DNA of 64,000 nucleotides, taken from NCBI GenBank assembly GCA_001898185.1, contig MKTI01000006.1, positions 124,001-188,000 of the forward strand. The letters are read 5' to 3'. The translations under genes were made by a program, and so were the position numbers. Every line of letters starts with the position of its first letter. The stretch's first letter is position 1. The stretch comes from Cellulomonas sp. 73-145. Its GTDB lineage: Bacteria; Actinomycetota; Actinomycetes; Actinomycetales; Cellulomonadaceae. Below are positions 57,528 through 64,000 of the stretch, piece by piece. Under the pieces are notes generated by a model. It did not search any database. It worked only from the letters and a program-made list of their open reading frames with translations, and was not told the origin of the DNA.

Positions 57528-58388
57528 GTGGACCGTCCCGCCCTCGCCGACTTCCTGCGCCGTCACCGCGAACAGCTGCAGCCGCAGGACGTCGGGCTGC
57601 CGGCAGGCCCTCGCCGGCGCGCCCCGGGCCTGCGCCGCGAGGAGGTCGCCCAGCTGGCGACCATGTCCACCGACTACTACACCCGCCTCGAGCAGCACCG
57701 CGGACCGCAGCCCAGCACGCAGATGCTCGCCGCGCTGGCCCGTGCGCTGCGCCTGACGGACGACGAGCGCGACTACCTGTACCGCGTCGCCGGCCACGCC
57801 GCCCCCGACCGGGACGCCGGCTCCGACCACGTCTCGCCCGGCATGCTGCGCGTGCTGGACCGCCTGACGGACTCACCGGCCCAGGTGCTGACGTCCCTGA
57901 ACGAGACGCTGGTGCAGAACGACCTGGCGCGGGCGCTGTTCGGCGACCAGACGTCGTTCACCGGCCTGGAGCGCAGCGGCATCTACCGCTGGTTCGCGCA
58001 CCCCGACGACCGGGGCCTGTACCCGCCGGAGGCGCACGCGCGGCAGAGCCGGTCGATGGTGGCGTCCCTGCGCGCCGCCCACGGGATGGCGTCGACGCGG
58101 GCGCGCGCCGACCGGCTGGTGCGGGAGCTGACCCGGATCAGCCCCGAGTTCACCGCCCTCTGGGCGCGGCACGAGGTCGGGCGGCGGTTCGAGGCACACA
58201 AGGTGCTGCTGCACCCGGAGGTCGGAGCGATCGAGGTGGACTGCCAGGTGCTGTTCACCGAGGACGGGTCGCAGACCCTGCTGGTGCTGACCGCGGCGCC
58301 GCGCAGCGAGGCGGAGGGCCGGTTGCGGCTGCTGTCCGTGCTGGGCACTCAGGCGTTCACGGCGGGGCCGTCGGTCGGGACCGCGTAG
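57528..58388 (+). CDS. XRE-family HTH regulator with MmyB-like C-terminal domain
   Basis: A 286-aa regulator common in actinobacteria. The N-terminus RPALADFLRRHREQLQPQDVGLPAGPRRRAPGLRREEVAQLATMSTDYYTRLEQ is the typical XRE HTH. The MmyB-like ligand domain (LRVLDRLTDSPAQVLTSLNETLVQNDLARALFGD and onward) follows from about residue 105. The GTG at 57528 was chosen because family members start just before RPALADFLR; a GTG 18 bases earlier is possible. It sits divergent to the SDR gene, which family precedent makes its target. Confidence 0.88.
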   Translation: MDRPALADFLRRHREQLQPQDVGLPAGPRRRAPGLRREEVAQLATMSTDYYTRLEQHRGPQPSTQMLAALARALRLTDDERDYLYRVAGHAAPDRDAGSDHVSPGMLRVLDRLTDSPAQVLTSLNETLVQNDLARALFGDQTSFTGLERSGIYRWFAHPDDRGLYPPEAHARQSRSMVASLRAAHGMASTRARADRLVRELTRISPEFTALWARHEVGRRFEAHKVLLHPEVGAIEVDCQVLFTEDGSQTLLVLTAAPRSEAEGRLRLLSVLGTQAFTAGPSVGTA

Positions 58389-58467
58389 GACGCGACGACG
58401 GCCCGATGGCGGGTGCTGTCAGGATGACCCCCGGGAAGCCCGACTCGAACCGAACGGATGTCACCTG

Positions 58468-59235
58468 ATGGGTCTGCTCGACGGCAAGAAGATCCTGGTC
58501 ACCGGCGTGCTGACGCAGGGCTCGATCGCGTTCCACGTGGCACGCCTGGCGCAGGAGCAGGGTGCCGACGTGGTGCTCACCTCCTTCGGCCGGCAGTACA
58601 AGCTCACCGAGGTGATGGCCCGCCGGCTGCCGGTCGAGGCGCCCGTGGTGCAGCTCGACGTCACGTCGGACGAGGACCTGGCGGCGCTCGAGGGCCGGCT
58701 GCGCGAGCACACCGACCATCTGGACGGCGTCGTGCACTCGATCGGGTTCGCGCCGCAGTCGGTGCTCGGCGGCAACTTCCTCACCGGTCAGTGGGACGAC
58801 GTGGCCACCGCGCTGCACGTCTCGGCCTACTCGCTGAAGGCGCTGGCGGTGGCGAGCCTGCCGCTGCTCGGCGCCGGCGGGTCGATCGTCGGGCTGACGT
58901 TCGACGCCCAGTTCGCCTGGCCGGTCTACGACTGGATGGGCGTCGCCAAGGCCGCCTTCGAGTCGACCTCCCGCTACCTGGCCCGTGACCTGGGCCCGCG
59001 CGGCATCCGGTGCAACCTCGTCTCCGCCGGACCGGTGCGCACGACGGCCGCCAAGTCGATCCAGGGCTTCGAGACGATCGAGGGCCGCTGGTCCGAGCGC
59101 GCGCCGCTCGGCTGGGACATGACCGACCCGGTGCCGACCGCCCAGGCGGTCGCCGCGCTGCTGTCCGACTGGTTCCCGGCGACGACGGGCGAGATCGTGC
59201 ACGTCGACGGCGGCGTGCACGCGATGGGCCAGTGA
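58468..59235 (+). CDS. fabI: Enoyl-[acyl-carrier-protein] reductase (NADH), FabI/InhA type
   Basis: A 255-aa enzyme for the last reductive step of fatty-acid elongation. It begins LLDGKKILVTGVLTQGSIAFHVARLAQEQGADVVLTSFG, with HSIGFAP and catalytic Y154 and K161 in YDWMGVAKAA (Y-x6-K, as in InhA Y158/K165). The C-terminus GEIVHVDGGVHAMG is diagnostic. It stands alone, with a short hairpin about 100 bases after the stop. Confidence 0.96.
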   Translation: MGLLDGKKILVTGVLTQGSIAFHVARLAQEQGADVVLTSFGRQYKLTEVMARRLPVEAPVVQLDVTSDEDLAALEGRLREHTDHLDGVVHSIGFAPQSVLGGNFLTGQWDDVATALHVSAYSLKALAVASLPLLGAGGSIVGLTFDAQFAWPVYDWMGVAKAAFESTSRYLARDLGPRGIRCNLVSAGPVRTTAAKSIQGFETIEGRWSERAPLGWDMTDPVPTAQAVAALLSDWFPATTGEIVHVDGGVHAMGQ

Positions 59236-59333
59236 CGCACCTGCGCACGGCCGTGCTGCCGACGCATCGCTGACCCGACCGCCGCGGGAGCGACCCCGTC
59301 GCCAGAGTGACGATGCTGACACCGTTCGGAACG

Positions 59334-59350
59334 TGAGACCGGCGGTCTCA
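59334..59350. terminator. Small hairpin after fabI
   Basis: TGAGACC-GGC-GGTCTCA gives a 7-bp stem with a 3-base loop about 100 bases past the fabI stop. No T tract follows, so terminator function is uncertain. Confidence 0.3.
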
Positions 59351-59387
59351 GGACGAAGGTCACGCGCCATCGTCGCGACCCTCAACC

Positions 59388-59414
59388 TACGGTGACGTAA
59401 CTTACGCCACCGTA
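59388..59414. promoter_or_regulatory. 27-bp near-perfect palindrome (TetR-type operator) before the nitronate-monooxygenase gene
   Basis: TACGGTGACGTAA (59388-59400), a central C, then TTACGCCACCGTA (59402-59414). The arms match with one mismatched pair. It ends 19 bases before the GTG start, just ahead of the GGAGAGG ribosome-binding site. Long TACG..CGTA dyads of this kind are usual for TetR-family regulators of lipid genes in actinobacteria; no such regulator is encoded nearby. Confidence 0.65.
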
Positions 59415-59433
59415 ACCTGCGGAGAGGGTCCTC

Positions 59434-60927
59434 GTGACCGCCCAAGCCGATGTGCACGTCTCCGCCGCCCTGCCGGAGCGACCCCCTCTGGGGCCGACCC
59501 TGCAGGGGCGACCCCTGCCGAGGGTGATCCAGGGCGGGATGGGAGTCGCGGTCTCCTCCTGGCAGATCGCTGCGTCCGTCGCCCGCGCCGGTCAGCTCGG
59601 CGTGGTGTCGGGCACCGCGCTGGACCTGGTGCTGGCCCGTCGGCTGCAGGACGGCGACCCGGACGGGTCGGCACGCCGTGCGCTCGCGGCCTTCCCCGTC
59701 CGCGCGGTGGCCGACCGCGTGCTGGCCCGGTACTTCCTGGACGGCGGCCGCCGCCCCGGCACCCCGTACTCCCCGGTGCCGCGGCTGGCCGTCCGGCAGA
59801 GCCGGCCCGCGCAGGAGCTGGGCGTCCTCGGCAGCTTCGTCGAGGTGTGGCTGGCCAAGGAGGGGCACGACGGGCTGGTCGGCATCAACCTGCTGGAGAA
59901 GATCCAGATGGCCACGCCGACGGCGGTGTACGGCGCGATGCTCGCCGGCGTCGACCACGTGCTGATGGGCGCCGGCATCCCGCGGGACATCCCGCACCTG
60001 CTGAACGAGCTGGCCGCGCACCATGCCGTCGACCTGCCGGTGGAGGTCTCGGGTGCCGCGGGCGGAGGGCACGCCGTGCACCTCGACCCGCACGCCCTGC
60101 TCGGCGCGGAGCTGCCGGCGGTTCGTCGTCCGGCGTTCCTGGCGATCGTCTCGGCGCACGCCCTGGCGTCGTACCTGGCCAAGGACGCGCACATCCGACC
60201 CGACGGCTTCGTCGTCGAGGGCCCGCTGGCCGGCGGGCACAACGCGCCGCCGCGGGGTCAGCTGGTGCTCGACGACGACGGTCAGCCGGTGTTCGGGCCG
60301 CGCGACGAGGCCGACGTCGCCAAGGTCGCCGCCGTCGGGCTGCCGTTCTGGCTGGCCGGCTCGCAGGGGACGCCGGAGGCCCTGGCCGCCGCACTGGCTG
60401 CCGGTGCCGCCGGGGTGCAGGTCGGCACCGTCTTCGCCCTGTGCGAGGAGACCGGGCTGACCACCGCCCTGCGCGACGACCTGCTGACCCGCCTGCGCGC
60501 CGGCACCCTGACCGTCCGCACCGACCCGCTCGCCTCACCGACCGGCTTCCCGTTCAAGGTGGCGCAGCTGCCCGGCACCCTCTCGGACCCACCGGTGGTC
60601 GCCGCCCGCGAGCGCCTGTGCGACCTCGGCTACCTGCGCACGCCGTACCGGCGCGACAACGGTGCGGTGGGCTACCGCTGCAAGGCCGAGCCGGTGCACG
60701 TGTACGTCCGCAAGGGCGGCGCCGCGGAGGACACCGTCGGACGGGCCTGCCTGTGCAACGCGCTGACCGCGGACATCGGCCTGGGCCAGACCCGTGCCGA
60801 CGGCTACCAGGAGCCTGCGCTGGTCACCCTCGGGTCCGACCTCGACGGTGCGCGCCGGCTCTCCGCGCAGCACCCGGGCACCTGGACCGCCCGGCAGGCC
60901 CTCGACTGGATCCTCGGCGCGGCCTGA
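59434..60927 (+). CDS. Nitronate monooxygenase / enoyl-reductase-like FMN protein
   Basis: A 497-aa FMN TIM-barrel protein of the 2-nitropropane dioxygenase/FabK/PfaD superfamily. RVIQGGMGVAVSSWQIAASVARAGQLGVVSG is the N-terminal strand, EVSGAAGGGHAVH and AGGHNAPPRG are FMN/phosphate-binding loops, and AAGAAGVQVGTVFALCEETGL closes the barrel. A C-terminal 130-residue part with CLCNALTADIG is additional. GGAGAGG lies before the GTG. Its neighbour fabI and the lipid-type operator upstream hint at a lipid-related role (FabK/PfaD-like reduction) rather than nitronate detoxification, but this is inference. Confidence 0.82.
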   Translation: MTAQADVHVSAALPERPPLGPTLQGRPLPRVIQGGMGVAVSSWQIAASVARAGQLGVVSGTALDLVLARRLQDGDPDGSARRALAAFPVRAVADRVLARYFLDGGRRPGTPYSPVPRLAVRQSRPAQELGVLGSFVEVWLAKEGHDGLVGINLLEKIQMATPTAVYGAMLAGVDHVLMGAGIPRDIPHLLNELAAHHAVDLPVEVSGAAGGGHAVHLDPHALLGAELPAVRRPAFLAIVSAHALASYLAKDAHIRPDGFVVEGPLAGGHNAPPRGQLVLDDDGQPVFGPRDEADVAKVAAVGLPFWLAGSQGTPEALAAALAAGAAGVQVGTVFALCEETGLTTALRDDLLTRLRAGTLTVRTDPLASPTGFPFKVAQLPGTLSDPPVVAARERLCDLGYLRTPYRRDNGAVGYRCKAEPVHVYVRKGGAAEDTVGRACLCNALTADIGLGQTRADGYQEPALVTLGSDLDGARRLSAQHPGTWTARQALDWILGAA

Positions 60928-60974
60928 GCCAGACGTGTCCGAACGCGGGCACCACTGGGCGTACGCTTCAATAG

Positions 60975-60986
60975 TTGTCCCGACAA
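60975..60986. promoter_or_regulatory. 12-bp dyad upstream of the esterase gene
   Basis: TTGTCCCGACAA (TTGTC-CC-GACAA) lies 18-29 bases before the esterase ATG, in a locally AT-richer stretch (TTCAATAGTTGTCC) that may be its promoter. Operator function is possible but unsupported otherwise. Confidence 0.3.
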
Positions 60987-61003
60987 TCTTGGAGCCCGTC
61001 GTC

Positions 61004-61645
61004 ATGCCGCTTGCCGTGGAGCTCGACCGTTCCGCCGTCCTGACCGGGGGCGCACCGGCGCCCGCCCCGCTGCTGCTCCTGCTGCACGGCTTCGGCTCCG
61101 ACGAGCGCGACCTCCCCGGGCTCACCGCCCACCTGCCGGCCGCCCTCGGCTGGGCGTCCCTGCCGGGGCCGTTCCCGGCGTCGCCGTATCCCGGCGCAGC
61201 GGGCCGCGCCTGGTTCCCGATCACCACCCCCGGCAGCCCCGATCCCGAACCTGTGCACGCCGCCACGGCCGCGATCCTCGAGTGGCTGGACCAGACGGTC
61301 CCGGCCGACCGCCCGGTGGTGCCGCTCGGCTTCTCGCAGGGCGGCCTGATGGTGACGCAGCTGCTGCGGGCCCGTCCCGAGCGGTTCGCCGCCGGCGTGG
61401 TGCTCTCCGGCTTCGTCCTGGCCGGCGAGCAGCCGCACGACGACGAGCTCGGGGAGGTGCCGGTGTTCTACGGCCGCGGTGACGCCGACGGGGTGATCGC
61501 CACCGATGCCGTCGAGCGAACCGGCGCGTGGCTGCCGGCGCACACGAAGGCCACCGTGCGGCTGTACCCCGGCGTGCCGCACTCCGTCAGTGCCGCCGAG
61601 CTGGCCGACGTCGCCACCTTCCTCGAAGCGGCCCTCACCGCCTGA
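61004..61645 (+). CDS. Phospholipase/carboxylesterase-family alpha/beta hydrolase
   Basis: A 213-aa compact esterase. LLLLLHGFGSDERDL is the oxyanion region, GFSQGG (about residue 112) the nucleophile elbow with Ser, YGRGDADGVI holds the Asp, and PGVPHSVS the His. The family acts on short acyl esters or lysophospholipids. GGAG lies 11 bases before the ATG. Cytoplasmic (no signal peptide). Size is standard for the family. Confidence 0.88.
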   Translation: MPLAVELDRSAVLTGGAPAPAPLLLLLHGFGSDERDLPGLTAHLPAALGWASLPGPFPASPYPGAAGRAWFPITTPGSPDPEPVHAATAAILEWLDQTVPADRPVVPLGFSQGGLMVTQLLRARPERFAAGVVLSGFVLAGEQPHDDELGEVPVFYGRGDADGVIATDAVERTGAWLPAHTKATVRLYPGVPHSVSAAELADVATFLEAALTA

Positions 61646-61660
61646 CCCCGGCTCGCCCCG

Positions 61661-61790
61661 CCGAGCCCCGACCTCGGCTCGCCCGGCCAAGCCCCCGACC
61701 TCGGCTCACCCCGCCAAGCCCCCGACCTCGGCGCATCCCACCAAGCCCCCGACCTCGGTTCGCCGCACCAAGCTCCCGGCCTCCTCTTTC
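61661..61790. repeat. 27-bp tandem array (about 4.8 copies)
   Basis: Units start at 61661, 61687, 61714, 61741 and 61768 (periods 26, 27, 27, 27), pattern CCAAGCCCCCGACCTCGG followed by (C/T)(T/G)C-type variable bases. The last unit is truncated and runs into the palindrome. Confidence 0.88.
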
Positions 61791-61792
61791 GC

Positions 61793-61828
61793 GTTGTACG
61801 CCTGGTGTACGTACACCAGGCGTACAAC
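61793..61828. repeat. Intergenic palindrome, copy C (36 bp, perfect)
   Basis: GTTGTACGCCTGGTGTAC at 61793-61810 is exactly inverted at 61811-61828. It shares the GTACGCCTGGTGTACGTAC core with copy B and, with a few changes, copy A. Confidence 0.92.
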
Positions 61829-62036
61829 CGTCAGCTGCATCCCGATCTCCCCGGGCACGAGCACGCTCCCGGGTGCGACGACCGCACACGGCGACGAGAC
61901 GACGTCCTCCAGGCCCGATGTCCCCCGGGGCTGCAGTTGCCTGGACCCGAGCCGCCACTCCTCGTGCGCCCTCTCGGGCTGTAGACCTGTCACCGCACCC
62001 CCGACGGTGGGCGGTGGACGACGGCGGAGGGATGTC

Positions 62037-63467
62037 ATGGACGCGTCGATCGAGGACGTCGACCTGCTGGTGGTCGGCGGCGGCAAGGCCGGCAAGTCGT
62101 TGGCGATGGACCGGGCCAAGGCCGGCTGGTCCGTGGTGATGGTCGAGCGGGACAAGATCGGCGGCACCTGCATCAACGTCGCGTGCATCCCCACCAAGTC
62201 GCTGGTCGGCTCCGCCCGCACGCTGCTGTCGGCGCGGCACGCGGCGGCGATGGGGATCGTGGTCGACGGCACCCCGCGGGTGGACCTGCCCCTGCTGCGG
62301 GCGCACAAGGAGAACGTGGTGGGCGGCATGGTGGACGCCCACGTGCACCTGTTCCACGACTCCGGGATGGACTTCGTGCTCGGCACGGCGCGGTTCGTCG
62401 GCGAGCGCACGGTGGAGATCCGCACCCGGCAGGGTGACGTCCGGTGGGTGCGGGGTCGTGACGTGGTGGTCAACACGGGCACCACGCCGGCGCTGCCGGA
62501 CGTGCCGGGGCTCGCGGGGGCCAGCCCGTGGACGTCGGAGACGATCCTGCAGCTCACCTCGATCCCGAGTCGGCTCGTCATCCTGGGCGGCGGGTACGTC
62601 GGGTGCGAGTTCGCCTCGATGTTCGCGATCTTCGGCAGCAAGGTGACGCTGCTGCAGGGTCCGGACCGGCTGCTGCCCCGTGAGGACCCGGAGGTGTCCG
62701 ACGAGGTCGCGGCGGTGCTGCGGGTCCAGGGTGTGGACGTACGGCTGGGCACCCGGGCCGTGTCCGTGCACCGCGAGTCGGTCGACGCGGGCCTGTGGCA
62801 CGACGAGGCGTGGCACGCCGGTCAGGGTCACGACGAGGTGGTCGTCGCCCTGTCCGACGGCTCGCACGTCCGGGGTGCGCAGCTGCTGGTCGCCACCGGA
62901 CGGGCACCGGTCACCGCGGACCTCGGCCTCGACGCCGCCGGCGTGCGGCTGACCGACCGGGGGTTCGTCGAGGTGGACGACCACCTGCGGACCAGCGCGG
63001 ACCACGTCTGGGCCGCCGGTGACGTGGCCGGCACGCCGCAGTTCACGCACGCCTCCTGGAACGACTTCCGCATCCTGCGGACCCTGCTGACCGGCGGCGA
63101 GGCCACCACGGCCGGCCGGCTGATCCCCTACTCGGTGTTCATCACCCCCGAGCTGGGCCGCGTCGGCCTCACCGAGACCGAGGCCCGCGCCCAGGGCCAC
63201 CAGGTGCGGGTCGCGACGATCAAGGTCGCGGCCATCCCGCGCGCCAAGACGCTGCACGAGACGGTCGGCACCTGGAAGGCCGTGGTCGACGCGCAGACCG
63301 ACCAGATCCTCGGCGTCTCCCTGCTCGGCGGGAACGCCGGTGAGGTGATCGGCGCGGTGCAGGTGGCGATGCTGGCGCACCTGCCCTACCAGCAGCTGCG
63401 GGACGCGGTGCTGACCCACCCGACCATGACGGAGGGGCTCAACCTGCTGCTCGACGCGCTGGGCTGA
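62037..63467 (+). CDS. FAD-dependent pyridine nucleotide-disulfide oxidoreductase
   Basis: A 476-aa flavoprotein of the lipoamide dehydrogenase/mercuric reductase group. The FAD motif GGGKAG is at residues 14-19. The redox-active pair C45/C50 lies in GGTCINVACIPTKS. The NAD(P) motif is GGGYVGCEF, the FAD-O3 motif WAAGDVAGTPQFTH, and the C-terminal HPTMTEGL has the His-Glu of the dimer active site. It is not MerA-like at the C-terminus (no vicinal Cys pair). GGAGG stands 6 bases before the ATG. The disulfide substrate is unknown. Confidence 0.9.
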   Translation: MDASIEDVDLLVVGGGKAGKSLAMDRAKAGWSVVMVERDKIGGTCINVACIPTKSLVGSARTLLSARHAAAMGIVVDGTPRVDLPLLRAHKENVVGGMVDAHVHLFHDSGMDFVLGTARFVGERTVEIRTRQGDVRWVRGRDVVVNTGTTPALPDVPGLAGASPWTSETILQLTSIPSRLVILGGGYVGCEFASMFAIFGSKVTLLQGPDRLLPREDPEVSDEVAAVLRVQGVDVRLGTRAVSVHRESVDAGLWHDEAWHAGQGHDEVVVALSDGSHVRGAQLLVATGRAPVTADLGLDAAGVRLTDRGFVEVDDHLRTSADHVWAAGDVAGTPQFTHASWNDFRILRTLLTGGEATTAGRLIPYSVFITPELGRVGLTETEARAQGHQVRVATIKVAAIPRAKTLHETVGTWKAVVDAQTDQILGVSLLGGNAGEVIGAVQVAMLAHLPYQQLRDAVLTHPTMTEGLNLLLDALG

Positions 63468-63481
63468 CGGCGAGCGTGCGG

Positions 63482-64000
63482 TCAGCCCTTCGGGGCGGGA
63501 GCCAGCTGCACGGCGAGGATCCGGTCGTCGCCCGGGTGCGGGGTGCCCCGGCCGTCGGTGTTGTCGGTGAGGATCCACAACCGGCCGTCCGGCGCACGGA
63601 CCACGTCGCGGATGCGCCCGTACCGGCCCTGGTACAGCGGCGTCGACCGGCCCAGGTCGGCCACCGGCACCGCGCGCAGCACCGTGCCGCGCAGGTTGGC
63701 GACGAACACCGTGCCGTCCACGACCGCGAGCCCGGACGGGCTGGCCTCGTCCGTCGGCCACGTCTGCACCGGGTCCACGAACCCGCGCGCCGTGCCGCCC
63801 GTGCCCTCGACCAGCGGCCAGCCGTAGTTCTTGCCCGCCTGGATCACGTTGAGCTCGTCCCAGGTGTCCTGGCCGAGCTCGCTGGCCACCATCCGCCCGT
63901 CGGCGGTCCAGCCGATGCCCTGCACGTTGCGGTGCCCGTAGCTGTAGACGGGTGAGCCGGGGAACGGGTTGTCGGCCGGGATGCCGCCGTCCGACGTGAT
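63482..64000 (-). CDS. PQQ-type glucose/sorbosone dehydrogenase family protein (5' end cut by window)
   Basis: The last 172 residues of a beta-propeller sugar dehydrogenase. Family segments are YSYGHRNVQGIGWTADGRMVASELGQDTWDELN, IQAGKNYGWPLVEG and YGRIRDVVRAPDGRLWILTDNTDGRGTP. The GHRN and GxNYGWP motifs are characteristic of the GDH/sorbosone propeller (soluble PQQ glucose dehydrogenase-like). The N-terminus, where a signal or lipoprotein sequence would be, lies beyond 64000. Convergent with the flavoprotein gene, 14 bases apart. Confidence 0.9.
   Translation of the reverse strand: MTSDGGIPADNPFPGSPVYSYGHRNVQGIGWTADGRMVASELGQDTWDELNVIQAGKNYGWPLVEGTGGTARGFVDPVQTWPTDEASPSGLAVVDGTVFVANLRGTVLRAVPVADLGRSTPLYQGRYGRIRDVVRAPDGRLWILTDNTDGRGTPHPGDDRILAVQLAPAPKG

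Larger units (their letters stand above)
61646..62036. other. Intergenic region with tandem array and palindrome copy C
   Basis: About 390 bases without a recognised gene. A 27-bp tandem array fills 61661-61790 and a 36-bp palindrome follows at 61793-61828. The last 200 bases up to the flavin reductase start are unremarkable, with GGAGG just before its ATG. Confidence 0.65.

Noticed and set aside
61661..61838. Short repetitive peptides read through the 27-bp array and palindrome C
   Set aside because: Similar peptide strings appear at the other palindromes only because the DNA element repeats. No start context or domain supports a protein.

Overview
The window is very GC-rich with strong G/C bias at third codon positions. 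It carries gene sets typical of Actinomycetota: RamB beside aceA/aceB, a DUF222-HNH nuclease with a Gram-positive LexA box, an F420-type nitroreductase, and a sugar ABC importer without its own ATPase. Dense coding, many 4-base stop/start overlaps, and a cytoplasmic GH66 with GH13 enzymes suggest a saprophytic actinobacterium of the Cellulomonadaceae type. The taxon is inference. I see no rRNA, tRNA, insertion sequence, prophage or CRISPR array, so this looks like ordinary chromosome.

Layout. 1-5.1 kb (minus): sbcCD (sbcC cut by the left edge), a STAS anti-sigma antagonist and a YbaK-type deacylase. 5.2-16 kb (plus): hrpA, tag, then a SAM riboswitch, metF-metE and a C-S-lyase-type aminotransferase forming a methionine unit. 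16-24 kb: hsp20 under a CIRCE operator, an F420-type nitroreductase, a GNAT enzyme, a four-gene ABC importer (SBP, two permeases, ATPase), a Nudix hydrolase and a stand-alone LuxR HTH protein. 23.6-28.6 kb (minus): gcvP-gcvT-gcvH behind a tandem glycine riboswitch. 28.6-34 kb: an LDH/MDH-like gene overlapping a His-rich ACT protein gene, a phosphatase/aminotransferase pair, an NmrA-like reductase and map. 34-36 kb: an SOS-controlled DUF222-HNH gene. 36-41.4 kb: aceB, aceA and ramB, the glyoxylate shunt with its regulator. 42-46.5 kb: a YwiC-like membrane protein, an ECF sigma factor divergent from a RibD-like reductase, and an HdeD-lipase fusion. 46.6-56.7 kb: an alpha-glucan (probably dextran/isomalto-oligosaccharide) locus. 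56.7-64 kb: SDR with divergent XRE regulator, fabI, a nitronate-monooxygenase-family gene, an esterase, a flavin disulfide reductase and a truncated PQQ-type sugar dehydrogenase.

How genes work together. Methionine genes respond to SAM and the glycine cleavage genes to glycine, both through RNA. The glyoxylate genes sit with RamB, and the glucan locus is bracketed by its importer and a ROK repressor. In that locus oligosaccharides would enter by the SBP/permease system, probably energised by a shared MsiK-type ATPase elsewhere, and be cut inside the cell by GH66 and two GH13 glucosidases.

Most interesting non-coding structure: (i) three near-identical 30-44 bp palindromes at 41.6, 54.9 and 61.8 kb, each just after a repeat-rich stretch; (ii) an orphan promoter, very strong ribosome-binding site, 12-codon ORF and three-way-junction RNA between aceB and the HNH gene; (iii) a LexA box centred on the predicted leaderless start of the HNH gene; (iv) unusually many short tandem repeats in and between genes.
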